The translations under genes and the position numbers were made by a program. DNA of 64,000 nt, from the NCBI RefSeq assembly GCF_003315245.1, contig NZ_QNRT01000001.1, positions 192,963 through 256,962 on the forward strand. Reading direction: 5' to 3'. Positions within the stretch are counted from its first letter, which is position 1; every line of letters begins with the position of its first letter. Of the stretch, positions 7,859-17,566 are shown in pieces. The stretch is from Arenicella xantha (GTDB lineage Bacteria; Pseudomonadota; Gammaproteobacteria; Arenicellales; Arenicellaceae). Under the pieces are notes generated by a model. That model did no database searches. It was given only the letters and a program-made list of their open reading frames with translations, and was not told the DNA's origin.

Positions 7859-9187
7859 CTACTTTGCCATTGATTGATAATCCAAAGTCAACTCAACCAG
7901 CGCTTGAACACCGCTAATAAGCGCAGACTCATCCACATAGAACAATGGTGAATGGTTGCTTGGCGCCGTCGCAGGATTGACTCCGGCAGGCGTTCCGCCG
8001 AGGAAGAAAAACAAACCCGGTGTCTCCAAAGCGTAATACGAAAAATCTTCAGCACCGGTGATCAAACCAGGATCAACAATACGCGCTGCACCGAATACTC
8101 GTTCTAAAGTAGGTCGCATCTTGGCCGTCAGCTCAGGGTTATTAACGGTGACCGGATAACCTAAGTCGATATCAAATTCCACTTCAGCACCTTGGGCTTC
8201 GGCGGTTTTTAACACAATTCGCTCTAAACTCCGATGAATATCCTCACGCATTTGCATGTCAAAATTACGAATAGTACCCACCATATTGACTGACTCGGGA
8301 ATAATATTATTACGTACACCGCCCTTTATCGCCCCAACTGACACCACCGCCGGCGCTTTCGTTATATCACTCTGACGCGACACAATGGTTTGCATTGAGT
8401 TGATAATTTGTGCCGACACGACGATCGGATCGATGCCGCCCCATGGACGTGAACCATGCGTTTGTCGTCCTTTCACGGTAATTTCAAATTTATCCGAGGC
8501 CGCCATCATTGGACCGGCACGCATGCCGATCATGCCCACCGGAATACTTGAGGTAGTGTGTAAACCGAACACGGCGTCAGGCTTATGTTGTTTGAACAGC
8601 CCTTCTTTTAACATCAGTTCTGCACCGCCCTCTTCGCCTTCTGGCGCACCTTCTTCAGCCGGTTGAAAGATGAACATGACGCGACCCTGCAATGACTCAC
8701 GTTGAGCAACCAACAACTCAGCTGCCGCCATTAATATTGCGACGTGGGTATCGTGTCCACAGGCATGCATGACGCCAACACTCTCACCACGATAAACGTC
8801 AGTCACCTTTGAAGCAAAAGGGAGGTCGACTTGTTCGGTAACAGGCAGCGCATCCATATCTGCGCGCAATGCCACTAATGGCCCGGGTAATCCGCCCTCT
8901 AGGATTGCAACCACACCAGTATGCGCCACTCCAGTTTGCACTTCTAAACCCAATTTCTGGAGATGATCGGCGACGTATTTAGCTGTCTTAACTTCTCGAT
9001 TACTTAACTCAGGGTTAGCATGTAAGTGCCTTCGCCACTCAATTAACTTAGGTTCAATTTGGCTTAGAGAGTTCGCCAAATTAGTCTCGGCCTGCGCGGC
9101 AGTAGACATTATCATTGACAACATCCCGAGCAACACGAAGAACGATAACGAGGCTCGCTGAAGAATAATTGATCTGCTTTGTTTCAT
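7859..9187 (-). CDS. Secreted M20-family amidohydrolase
   Basis: A 442-residue exported hydrolase of the M20D (hippurate/IAA-amino-acid hydrolase, amidohydrolase) family. The start at 9187 gives a clean signal peptide ending near AAQA at residues 30-33 and has AGAAGG 11 nt upstream; an earlier GTG at 9199 overlaps that site. Seen motifs are LRADMDALP, the metal-binding HACGHDTH at residues 141-148 (Cys143 and His145) and the catalytic PAEEG. Family members cleave N-acyl or aromatic-acyl amino acids. It stands with a small membrane protein gene upstream on the same strand, 46 bp away. Confidence 0.92.
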   Translation of the reverse strand: MKQSRSIILQRASLSFFVLLGMLSMIMSTAAQAETNLANSLSQIEPKLIEWRRHLHANPELSNREVKTAKYVADHLQKLGLEVQTGVAHTGVVAILEGGLPGPLVALRADMDALPVTEQVDLPFASKVTDVYRGESVGVMHACGHDTHVAILMAAAELLVAQRESLQGRVMFIFQPAEEGAPEGEEGGAELMLKEGLFKQHKPDAVFGLHTTSSIPVGMIGMRAGPMMAASDKFEITVKGRQTHGSRPWGGIDPIVVSAQIINSMQTIVSRQSDITKAPAVVSVGAIKGGVRNNIIPESVNMVGTIRNFDMQMREDIHRSLERIVLKTAEAQGAEVEFDIDLGYPVTVNNPELTAKMRPTLERVFGAARIVDPGLITGAEDFSYYALETPGLFFFLGGTPAGVNPATAPSNHSPLFYVDESALISGVQALVELTLDYQSMAK

Positions 9188-9233
9188 ATGTCGATACACC
9201 TTCTAAAAAGAATAAATTTAATCAGCGGCCCGA

Positions 9234-9614
9234 TTAACGAATAATCGGAAAACCAAAATTTAACAACACTAGGGTCACACTATAGAGCAAGAAAAAACCA
9301 GCAAGGGCAAACGTAATCAAGCCCCGATAACGTAGAATAGCCGAAGAACGTTGGCTTGAGTTAAGTCGGTTCAAAGCCGCAATCAACATCGCAGCGCTGA
9401 TCATTACCAGCCCCGATAAAGCCGCCGCCCAACCCCAAAACTCACCTAAGTGGCGCAGTCCGTAGCCAAGATTCCAAACACCAAGCAACGCAACACAAGC
9501 CCCACCGAAGACTTGCAGTGTGTGAGGTGCGGACAACTCAAGCTCTGCGCGCCAAGGGGTTGGCCGCAATATAACAAGTCCGATTAACATCGCCAGTGTG
9601 ACAACAATACCCAT
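9234..9614 (-). CDS. Small four-helix membrane protein, unknown
   Basis: A 126-residue hydrophobic protein with about four membrane segments (residues 2-16, 33-50, 58-82 and 98-122) and a polar loop rich in Ser, Asn and Arg near residues 83-95. I do not recognise a family. It lies upstream of the M20 hydrolase on the same strand, 46 bp apart, and may share its transcript. No catalytic motif is visible. Confidence 0.7.
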   Translation of the reverse strand: MGIVVTLAMLIGLVILRPTPWRAELELSAPHTLQVFGGACVALLGVWNLGYGLRHLGEFWGWAAALSGLVMISAAMLIAALNRLNSSQRSSAILRYRGLITFALAGFFLLYSVTLVLLNFGFPIIR

Positions 9615-9687
9615 AATATTCCGATACTCAGTAGTGCTTATACAGCGAGTATAGCGCCCCGCATGTCAGCGTTAAATTGCCATTTCA

Positions 9688-11034
9688 TTAGACCGCCGTG
9701 TCGCGCACTCGTGTCGCCAAGCGCCACAACAGCAATAGTCCGACTAACGACAAACTAACCACCATCGCGAACCACATGCCTTTAGCGCCTTCGAGGCCGG
9801 GCCACCAACCATAAAACGCCGTTCCAACACCCAGCGGCAAGCCCACCAGCGAAAACGATATAAACTGATACTTCGGAGGGCTTTGAGTGTCATGGTATGC
9901 CCGTAACCCACAGATTGCGGCAATTTGTAATGAGTCAGCCACTTGAAAGGCCGCGCCAAAATAGAGCAGCACGATCGCCAGCTGGATTACGTCGGGGTCA
10001 TCGCTAAATAAGCGAATCAACGGTTCGGTAAATAGTACAAACGCGATACATATTGCAATGGCAACCATTAAGTTAAAAATAGTCCCCGCACGCACCGAGT
10101 ACCACGCATCATCAGCTCGACCGGCACCCAAAAACTGTGAGGCACGAATAGTCACGCCTTGCCCTATTCCCATGTACAACATAAAGCTCATCGAGGCGAC
10201 CGTAATCGCTACCGCGTGCGCGCCAGCTTGAATTACCCCAAACATAGCAATCATCATCCCCGCTCCGGCAAACATACTTAGTTCGATCAGCAATGAGGCC
10301 CCCATCGGCACACCCATTTTTAGGGTGCGAACGATAGTTGGAATATTCGGTCGTTCAAAATTCTTTAATAGCTTTTTATCACGCAACTTATGATGCTGGC
10401 TAACGACCACCGAGCTAGCCAAGAACACTAGCCACATCAATCCGACCGTTGACCAAGCGCACCCAACGCCGCCCAGCTTAGGCAGCCCGTACAAACCATT
10501 AACCAGCACATAATCCATCGGAATATTGAGCAAAAACGCGCCGAAATTAACCAGAAAGACTTCGCGGGTTAGACTCATACCCTCGAGCGCGCCGCGCAGC
10601 GCCGGGATCATGGTAATGGGAATCGCACATAAGCTAATCGCCATCAAATATTGTTGTGCAATGCTTAATAAATCAGGGTCAAACCGAATAAATTGAATCG
10701 CCCATGCACTTACCCACACCACTAAGGTCGCAATTATGCCTAACGCAAAGCACATCCACATCGATTGGTGTATCTGGTGCTTAATGCCCGCTTCATCGCG
10801 CGCACCGTAGTGCTTAGCAACCAATGGCTGAGTGGCAAAGCCAACTCCCATGAAAAAATATATTATTAGGCTCCATGTATTGGCACCCAGATTCATTCCA
10901 GCCAAGTCCGTGGTACCGGCTTGGCCAGCAAATAAGACATCGGTGGCGGTCATTCCAACCAGGCACAACTGAGCCAGCGAGACCGGCGCGGCTAACTTAA
11001 TAAGAGAATTAATTTCCGTAACAAAACGATTCAT
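9688..11034 (-). CDS. MATE family efflux transporter
   Basis: A 448-residue inner-membrane protein with about 12 helices and the NorM-like N-terminus MNRFVTEINSLIKLAAPVSLAQ. It carries the MATE signatures LFAGQAGTTDLAGMNLG and, in the second half, ASQFLGAGRADDAW. MATE pumps export cationic drugs or metabolites in exchange for Na+ or H+. The start at 11034 aligns with NorM; an ATG 16 codons upstream is open but has no ribosome site. It is divergent from the choice-of-anchor I gene. Confidence 0.93.
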   Translation of the reverse strand: MNRFVTEINSLIKLAAPVSLAQLCLVGMTATDVLFAGQAGTTDLAGMNLGANTWSLIIYFFMGVGFATQPLVAKHYGARDEAGIKHQIHQSMWMCFALGIIATLVVWVSAWAIQFIRFDPDLLSIAQQYLMAISLCAIPITMIPALRGALEGMSLTREVFLVNFGAFLLNIPMDYVLVNGLYGLPKLGGVGCAWSTVGLMWLVFLASSVVVSQHHKLRDKKLLKNFERPNIPTIVRTLKMGVPMGASLLIELSMFAGAGMMIAMFGVIQAGAHAVAITVASMSFMLYMGIGQGVTIRASQFLGAGRADDAWYSVRAGTIFNLMVAIAICIAFVLFTEPLIRLFSDDPDVIQLAIVLLYFGAAFQVADSLQIAAICGLRAYHDTQSPPKYQFISFSLVGLPLGVGTAFYGWWPGLEGAKGMWFAMVVSLSLVGLLLLWRLATRVRDTAV

Positions 11035-11198
11035 GTGATACCACGGCACCGAGCTTAGCGTCGCCCAGTGGTAAGATGTCATAAGAGAACCCGACGAGAG
11101 TCGGCAATGTCATGATAATGTCACAGTCTAAAACTAAGTTGTAGTCCTTATAAAAATGACGGCTACATTCACCCTTGTTTGCGGTGCATCCACATACT

Positions 11199-12758
11199 AT
11201 GAAACATTCCCTGATCGCATTTTTCTTACTGAATTCACTGGCATGGTCGATTAACTCAGCTAACGCCGAGTCCAGCACCATCAAGCTATCACCGATGAGC
11301 CAAATAAAATTAGGCTCATTCGACCAAGGTGCAGCCGAAATCGCCGCCTTTGACGCCATCAGCAAACGAGCCTTCGTAGTCAACGGGCAAACCAAATCCG
11401 TCGACATTCTGTCACTAGCCGACCCGACCAAGCCAACATTACTCACCAGCATAAGTGTTAAGAAATTTGGCTCACCAAATAGCGTCGCGGTTAACAATGG
11501 CTTAGTTGCTGTGGCGGTTGCCAGCAAACCAAAACAAGCGGATGGGTCTGTCGTGCTATTTGATACGCAAGGCCAGTACCTGCATACCTTTAGCACCGGG
11601 GCCCTGCCCGACATGGTGACATTCACTCCGGATGGAAAACGGCTATTGGTCGCCAATGAAGGTGAACCAAATGACGATTATTCGGTAGACCCTGAGGGCT
11701 CAATCACCATCATCACATTGGCTGAGCGGACGCAATCATTTGATATGGCAACCGTACGAACAGCCGGCTTCACTCATTTCAATAAGCAAAAGCTAGACCC
11801 GCGAATTCGCGTTTTTGGTAAAAACGCCTCCGTCGCACAAGACTTAGAACCTGAATATATTACCGTCTCGGCCGACTCTCAAACCGCATGGATCTCATTG
11901 CAAGAGAATAACGCGCTAGCGGTTCTAGACATTAATCAAGCCACGATCACGGCACTTCTGCCACTCGGGACGCAATCGCACTCGACGCTGGGCAATGGCA
12001 TTGATGCCAGCGACGAAGACGGCGGCATCAATATTCAAAACTGGCCCGTACTCGGAATGTATCAACCGGACACGATTGCCAGCTATGAGGTTGATGGACA
12101 CACTTATATCGTCACTGCCAACGAGGGCGATGCACGTGACTATGATGGCTATTCAGAAGAAACCCGCGTCGCCAAAATGACCTTGTCTAAAATATTGCTT
12201 GACGATGACCCTAAGCTTGCCCACAAACGCCGGCTTGGACGGCTGAAAGTTTCGACTGTCAATGCGGATACCGATGGCGACAACCGCGTGGACACGCTGT
12301 ATGCATTTGGCACACGCTCATTTTCAATTTGGACTGCCGATGGCGAACAAGTCTACGACAGCGGTTCCGAGTTTGCCGATGTCTCCGCTCGCCTTTACCC
12401 TAAGTTGTTTAATAATGGCGACGACCGAAGTGACAATAAAGGTTCCGAGCCCGAAGCTCTGACCATTGGTCGCGTCAACAACGTGAGCTACGCGTTTATT
12501 GGACTTGAGCGTAGTGGCGGCGTGATGGTTTATGACATCAGCAAACCGCGCGAGGCGCGTTTTGTCGATTATCTAAATACACGCAATGCCGACTTACCTG
12601 ACGAACATCCTGACGCTGGCGACATCGCGCCGGAAAGCATTGTATTTGTTAGTGCTGAGGATAGCCCGACGGGCAAACCATTTTTAATCACGGCAAATGA
12701 AGTCAGCGGCACCGTGGCACTTTATGCCATCGAATCAGTCGACCGTGTCGCACCCTAA
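11199..12758 (+). CDS. Secreted choice-of-anchor I family protein
   Basis: A 519-residue exported protein. ATG at 11199 gives a signal peptide (MKHSLIAFFLLNSLAWSINSA, cut near SANA); a TTG eight codons upstream is ignored. The rest is a beta-propeller-like domain of the choice-of-anchor I type: QIKLGSFDQGAAEIAAFDA, VDILSLADPTKP, PDMVTFTPDGKRLLVANEGEPNDDY, then ANEGDARDYDGY and PEALTIG. Such domains are found in secreted alkaline-phosphatase-like and cell-surface proteins. Unlike many relatives it ends right after the propeller and has no anchor. The substrate is unknown. Confidence 0.88.
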   Translation: MKHSLIAFFLLNSLAWSINSANAESSTIKLSPMSQIKLGSFDQGAAEIAAFDAISKRAFVVNGQTKSVDILSLADPTKPTLLTSISVKKFGSPNSVAVNNGLVAVAVASKPKQADGSVVLFDTQGQYLHTFSTGALPDMVTFTPDGKRLLVANEGEPNDDYSVDPEGSITIITLAERTQSFDMATVRTAGFTHFNKQKLDPRIRVFGKNASVAQDLEPEYITVSADSQTAWISLQENNALAVLDINQATITALLPLGTQSHSTLGNGIDASDEDGGINIQNWPVLGMYQPDTIASYEVDGHTYIVTANEGDARDYDGYSEETRVAKMTLSKILLDDDPKLAHKRRLGRLKVSTVNADTDGDNRVDTLYAFGTRSFSIWTADGEQVYDSGSEFADVSARLYPKLFNNGDDRSDNKGSEPEALTIGRVNNVSYAFIGLERSGGVMVYDISKPREARFVDYLNTRNADLPDEHPDAGDIAPESIVFVSAEDSPTGKPFLITANEVSGTVALYAIESVDRVAP

Positions 12759-12836
12759 GGCGGAGCGTACATCGATATTTGTTCATATCTAAAACAAGAT
12801 TTTGACATTCATCATTGAGCGTGGTTCACTCGCCGC

Positions 12837-13793
12837 ATGAATGCATTGATATTTGGCGTAACGGGGCAAGACGGAGCCTACCTAGCAAGATTTCTGCTGG
12901 CAAAAGGCTACACTGTTTTTGGCACATCACGCGACTCCGTAGGAAATATACGAACCAACCCGAATGCGCTCGGTATCGATCAAGATATTCGTTATATGAC
13001 AGTGGATATTACCGATTATAAATCGGTCCTCACCGCCTTAAACACAGCACAACCCGACGAAATCTATAATTTGGCGGGGCAAAGTTCGGTGGGAATCTCA
13101 TATGAATTGCCCTTTGAAACGATACGCTCGTTTACGCTAGGCGTGCTAAATGTGATGGAAGGGGTTCGTTTTCTGGATTTAAACAGCCGGATTTTCAATG
13201 CCTCTTCAGGGGAGTGCTTCGGCGAAACTGGCGACACACTGGCTACCGAGCAAACTAAATTTGCGCCTAAGAGCCCTTATGCTGTCGCCAAAGCTTCGGC
13301 TTATTGGTCGGTCATCAACTACCGGCAAGCCTATGGACTCCACGCTTGCTCTGGCATTCTTTTTAGTCACGAATCAATTCTTAGAAACCCCAACTTCGTC
13401 TCGAAAAAAATTGTCGCCGCCGCCTGTCGCATCGCCAAGGGTCAACAAGAATCGCTCACACTCGGCAACCTCGAGATAAAACGTGACTGGGGTTGGGCCA
13501 GCGAATTTGTTGAGGCCATGTGGCTGATGCTTCAACAAAAAGACTCAATAGATTATGTCATCGCAACCGGTCATGCCTACACACTCGAAGACTTTGTGCG
13601 GTTGAGCTTCGAGGTTGTTGGACTTGATTATCGTGATCATTTACACGTTTCAGATCAGTTTGTACGACCCAACGACGTACGCTGTAGCGCCGGTTCCCCA
13701 GCATTGATCGAAAAAGACCTTGGCTGGAAAGCTAAATCAACGCTGCCGGATGTGGTCGCTAAAATGGTTGAGTCTGAACAGTCGACCAACTAG
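12837..13793 (+). CDS. gmd: GDP-mannose 4,6-dehydratase-like protein
   Basis: A 318-residue extended short-chain dehydrogenase. It has the NAD(P) motif TGQDGAYL (residues 9-16), SSGECFGE, the catalytic YAVAK (Tyr-x3-Lys), NYRQAYGLHACSGILFSHES, and LGNLEIKRDWGWASEFVEAMWLMLQQ, all diagnostic of Gmd. The enzyme makes GDP-4-keto-6-deoxymannose, precursor of GDP-fucose and GDP-rhamnose for surface glycans. It is shorter than E. coli Gmd (about 370), and HESILRNPNF differs from the usual HESPRRG, so a variant specificity is possible. No other sugar-nucleotide gene adjoins it. Confidence 0.85.
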   Translation: MNALIFGVTGQDGAYLARFLLAKGYTVFGTSRDSVGNIRTNPNALGIDQDIRYMTVDITDYKSVLTALNTAQPDEIYNLAGQSSVGISYELPFETIRSFTLGVLNVMEGVRFLDLNSRIFNASSGECFGETGDTLATEQTKFAPKSPYAVAKASAYWSVINYRQAYGLHACSGILFSHESILRNPNFVSKKIVAAACRIAKGQQESLTLGNLEIKRDWGWASEFVEAMWLMLQQKDSIDYVIATGHAYTLEDFVRLSFEVVGLDYRDHLHVSDQFVRPNDVRCSAGSPALIEKDLGWKAKSTLPDVVAKMVESEQSTN

Positions 13794-13831
13794 CGCTGCC
13801 ATTCGAAGCGCCTTGCTCACGGCGGCTCGGC

Positions 13832-14812
13832 CTACTTAAGTTCTGAACGCTCAAGCGGCTCAATGTCAAACTCAAATAATGAATCAGTTTTAGCTTGAAA
13901 CTCATCTAGCGTAACGGGGCGTCGCCACAACATCGCTGGCGGCAATGTGGTCGCTTCGGTGTCGGATTGAGCACTCCAACGCTCATGATCTTGCTTGAGT
14001 AAATCATCACTTTTAGTCAACAGCAATACCGCAACAACAACTAAACTGGCACTCACCCATTGAGTGCGTTTACGTAAATGGGTCGAGTACGTTAAAACGC
14101 CAACCATAACCACCACGCCCAACACACAAAACACAGTAAGCGATAACCAATCACCAAATTGATTATGTTGCAGATTAAACCGCACCAACATCAACGTGAA
14201 GTTAACTATTTCAAGCAGGATAAGGGCGATACACCCGAGTATCCAAAATGCGCGGATATTACTCTCGCCGCGAATTAGCTTGCTGGTAAAGCCCAAGATC
14301 AAACTCCACGCGGCCAACACGATCAACATTTGCAATAAGATTGACATCGCTTCGTTAAAATTCACCGGCTTGACGGCAAACATCCAACTCGATAAAAAAT
14401 GCACCAGCGCCGCTACTGCAGTCAATGCCAAGAAAGCCGGCCATGTTTTAAATCGATCGCTCAACAAAAACCAATTAGACCGAATCGCGGTGACTTCGAC
14501 GCCCACCGCCTGATCAAATATTTGTAAAGTGGTATCCCCTACCCGAATTTTATCGCCAAGCCGATAACTAACAGAATTAGCATTCAGCATGCGCCCAGCC
14601 ACAGAGGACCCATTGGTACTATTTAAGTCGGTTATTTGCAGCGCATCGCCGTCCCCAAGACTGAGCGACAAGTGGTCAGGGTCAACGAATTTATCTTGAA
14701 TAATGATATCGCTATCCCACGCTCGACCAATTGCCAAGCCGCGGGACTTTAAGATAACTCGTTCTAATCTTTCACCACTTTTATCAGCGATTTTCACGAC
14801 CAATTTTCTCAT
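13832..14812 (-). CDS. FHA-domain membrane protein
   Basis: A 326-residue protein. The N-terminal FHA domain (about residues 15-100) shows GRAWDSDIIIQDKFVDPDHLSL and DLNSTNGSSVAG, the phosphothreonine-binding signature. From residue 120 about five hydrophobic helices follow, then a polar C-terminus. Its start overlaps the stop of the S1C-type protease gene by 4 bp (ATGA), so the two are translationally coupled and probably cooperate, with the FHA domain reading a phosphorylated partner at the inner face of the membrane. No kinase gene lies in the window. Confidence 0.87.
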   Translation of the reverse strand: MRKLVVKIADKSGERLERVILKSRGLAIGRAWDSDIIIQDKFVDPDHLSLSLGDGDALQITDLNSTNGSSVAGRMLNANSVSYRLGDKIRVGDTTLQIFDQAVGVEVTAIRSNWFLLSDRFKTWPAFLALTAVAALVHFLSSWMFAVKPVNFNEAMSILLQMLIVLAAWSLILGFTSKLIRGESNIRAFWILGCIALILLEIVNFTLMLVRFNLQHNQFGDWLSLTVFCVLGVVVMVGVLTYSTHLRKRTQWVSASLVVVAVLLLTKSDDLLKQDHERWSAQSDTEATTLPPAMLWRRPVTLDEFQAKTDSLFEFDIEPLERSELK

Positions 14813-16122
14813 CGTGTGCGCTCCAGAAATTTACGATTAAGTTGCTGTATTTGATCTTTCTCAACCGCAGATACCGACAAATGCGAAACAAACTTTTGCA
14901 GATTCTCTACTTGTTCAACCAATAATAAGGAGTCGTATAAACCAGGCAACTTTTTAAATGCGCGAACACAGGCCGTAACGCGCGTAAAGCTATCGGTGCC
15001 AGCTTGCGCTTCGACAGGGTCATTTTGCAGAAAGTCCACCTGACACTGATAATTGGTCGAGTGGCTATAGCTGGATTCATTATTAGCCGACATCCATGGC
15101 CGAATACTGCGTGCGAACTGGGTCGCATTCAACGTTAGTGACTTTGAGTCAGCAAAGCTAAAGTACAGCTCGCCAGCGTGTAAATCATCATTCAAGTATA
15201 GCGAGTTGCCGGCTCGGCACGACTTAGAGACACTCGCCACGGTGCGCGCTTCGACATCATCATTAGTGTAGCCCCAACATTGAAAATCTTTACGAATCTC
15301 GCCAAACAACGGACGGTCAGCAAACATCTCATTTGGCCACGGCTGATCAATAAGCTCCTGCACCCGATTTCGCTGCCACAGTTTGATTTGCCGTGCGATT
15401 TCGGACTGATAATCCTGTTCGATCACTTCACGATCAGCCGCCAGCAATAGTTTAGCCTTTTCAGCGGGCACCAAAAAACTAAGTTGGCTACCGGCGGTCG
15501 CGACGTTTACACCGACCACCTGACCATTAGCATTGAACGCGGGGCCACCACTCATACCCGGATTCAAACTGCCCGAGAATAGAATTTGCGAATCGTAGCT
15601 GTGCTCCACCAGTCCATTATTTGGCCCTTTAACTAAACTGGTTCCATAATCACGCGGGTTACCTAACGCGTAAACTGTTTCGCCCTTACGCAAAGCATCA
15701 GGAGCGAATTGCAAATATTGATCACTCGGATTCGAATGACGCAATACCGCTAAATCATTCACCACATCAAAATCCAGCAACTTAAGTTGCCCCTTTTGGC
15801 CGGTATGTGATTGATATTCAATTTGGTGCCGCTGTGGCGCTTGCACAAACGATGCGACCACGTGAAAATTAGTCAGCAGCAGGCCATCTTTACTAACTTG
15901 AAAACCCGAACCTATTGATGATTTACTGCCAGCTTGCGGTGCTATTACCCGAATCTGATAGACCTGATCGTAATATTCCGCAAAGTCATCGTTAGCGTGA
16001 ATAGTAGTAGAAATACTCAGCAGCACTAAACTAATCAGCAAGGCGATATTCAGGCCGCGCCACACTTGCGAGCAGGTATATAAATTACGTAGGATTTGAG
16101 CCGTTTTATTTGAATTATTCAT
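14809..16122 (-). CDS. Trypsin-like serine protease, membrane-anchored
   Basis: A 437-residue protein. A membrane helix spans residues 24-41, and a chymotrypsin-fold protease domain follows in the periplasm. The triad is visible as His87 (TNFHVV), Asp123 (NDLAVL) and Ser191 (GMSGGPAF). The domain is DegP-like, but there is no PDZ domain; instead about 190 residues of unassigned C-terminus with several cysteines follow. It is coupled to the FHA gene by a 4-bp overlap. The Cys pairs suggest a disulfide-bonded periplasmic domain. Confidence 0.87.
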   Translation of the reverse strand: MNNSNKTAQILRNLYTCSQVWRGLNIALLISLVLLSISTTIHANDDFAEYYDQVYQIRVIAPQAGSKSSIGSGFQVSKDGLLLTNFHVVASFVQAPQRHQIEYQSHTGQKGQLKLLDFDVVNDLAVLRHSNPSDQYLQFAPDALRKGETVYALGNPRDYGTSLVKGPNNGLVEHSYDSQILFSGSLNPGMSGGPAFNANGQVVGVNVATAGSQLSFLVPAEKAKLLLAADREVIEQDYQSEIARQIKLWQRNRVQELIDQPWPNEMFADRPLFGEIRKDFQCWGYTNDDVEARTVASVSKSCRAGNSLYLNDDLHAGELYFSFADSKSLTLNATQFARSIRPWMSANNESSYSHSTNYQCQVDFLQNDPVEAQAGTDSFTRVTACVRAFKKLPGLYDSLLLVEQVENLQKFVSHLSVSAVEKDQIQQLNRKFLERTR

Positions 16123-16266
16123 TTCTCTTCAATCATATTTGTCGGCTTTCCAATACGCCAACGCGGGCTCAGTATACACCGTAAATTACTCACTCTGGTT
16201 CAACACACTCATGACACAAAGTGAGATAGTATAAGATCTATAAAAAAACTAAAACCGAATCGAACA

Positions 16267-17562
16267 ATGCGCTTTCTCCACGTTAAAACCATACTCCTTG
16301 CGGCACTCTATTTATCATCTCACTCGCAAACATTTGCGGCAGAGGCAGAACACTTATTTACCGAGCAGCCCACCGTAACACCTGAACTTGCACATTCGGG
16401 GCCATGGTCGGTTGGCGTGCAAACGCTGCGCGTAACCAACCCTGGTCAGCTGAACACCACAACGTTTCAAGGCGTCAATGATCGTTCTTTGGCACTTGAG
16501 GTGTGGTATCCCAGCAGTACCGATAGCAAGCAAAGTGGCACACCAGCGGTGTATCAAGATGTGTTGCGCTCAGGCGCGGCTTTTAGTTTGGCCGGTAACG
16601 CTTGGCGAGATGCCCCATTAGCCTCTGATGAACAATCATTTCCATTAATTGTGATGTCACACGGCTACACCGGGTATCGCAGCATCATGTTCTACTTAGG
16701 CGAGCACCTAGCCAGCCACGGTTATGTGGTAGCCAGCATCGACCACACCGACTCTACTAATGCTGAGATAGATTTTGCCAAGAACCCTGGCGCTGGATTT
16801 TCAAGCACCTTATTTAATCGCTCCAGAGACCAACAATTTGTACTCGAAGCAATGCTAGAAAACGCGACCTTTAAATCACTCATCAACCCCGAGCAGGCCG
16901 CCGTGATAGGCTACTCAATGGGCGGTTACGGTGCACTAAATACGGTTGGTGGCTGTTATGATTTTGCCCCAACCACGTTAGCCGCGATGGGCTTCCCCGA
17001 ACCCGCAGCAGCCAGCCTTGCACCACTGTTTAGCAGCTGCGCTGCCGGACGAACAAGCCCAGACCCACGCTGGAAGGCGTTAGTAGCGTTCTCACCTTGG
17101 GGCGGAGAGCAAAATGTACACAAGGCTGAGTCACTCGCCAATCTGCAACTTCCTGCATTGCTAGTGGCGGGCGATCAAGACGATGTGTCCGGCTTCGAAA
17201 ACGGTATCGAAAAACTGTATAAGCAATTGGGTTCTAAAAATAAATATCTGATGGTATACCAAAATGCGCGTCATAATATTGCCGCTCATCCAGCTCCGAA
17301 AATTGCTTATCAAAGTGACTTAGACATAGGTCATTACTACGAACCGAGTTGGGATTCTGAGTCCATTACACGCATTAATCAGCACATGACCTTAGCTTTC
17401 CTTGACTGCCATGTGAAGTCAGACAAAGCCGCTTGCGCATTCTTACCCGAGCGCGAACACAATGTGCAAACCAAACAGGCCGACGGTAAATTAAGCCCGC
17501 CATGGCCTGGTTTTAAAGATCGGTGGGGCGCAGGTGTTCGCTTTATTCGCGGTAATCAGTAG
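16267..17562 (+). CDS. Secreted alpha/beta hydrolase, PAF-acetylhydrolase/dienelactone hydrolase-like
   Basis: A 431-residue exported hydrolase with a signal peptide ending near TFAAEA (residue 24-25). The oxyanion segment is PLIVMSHGYTGYRS and the nucleophile elbow is GYSMGGYG with Ser217. A later VAGDQDD supplies the acid and ARHNIA the histidine. The layout matches PAF-acetylhydrolase-like secreted esterases. The stop codon lies only 4 bp from the stop of the convergent alpha-galactosidase. Natural substrate unknown. Confidence 0.87.
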   Translation: MRFLHVKTILLAALYLSSHSQTFAAEAEHLFTEQPTVTPELAHSGPWSVGVQTLRVTNPGQLNTTTFQGVNDRSLALEVWYPSSTDSKQSGTPAVYQDVLRSGAAFSLAGNAWRDAPLASDEQSFPLIVMSHGYTGYRSIMFYLGEHLASHGYVVASIDHTDSTNAEIDFAKNPGAGFSSTLFNRSRDQQFVLEAMLENATFKSLINPEQAAVIGYSMGGYGALNTVGGCYDFAPTTLAAMGFPEPAAASLAPLFSSCAAGRTSPDPRWKALVAFSPWGGEQNVHKAESLANLQLPALLVAGDQDDVSGFENGIEKLYKQLGSKNKYLMVYQNARHNIAAHPAPKIAYQSDLDIGHYYEPSWDSESITRINQHMTLAFLDCHVKSDKAACAFLPEREHNVQTKQADGKLSPPWPGFKDRWGAGVRFIRGNQ

Positions 17563-17566
17563 CGAT

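Noticed and set aside
11009-11656. A 215-residue frame on the minus strand over the start of the choice-of-anchor I gene
   Set aside because: It lies antisense to a clear coding region with family motifs and overlaps the MATE gene start; it has no domain of its own.
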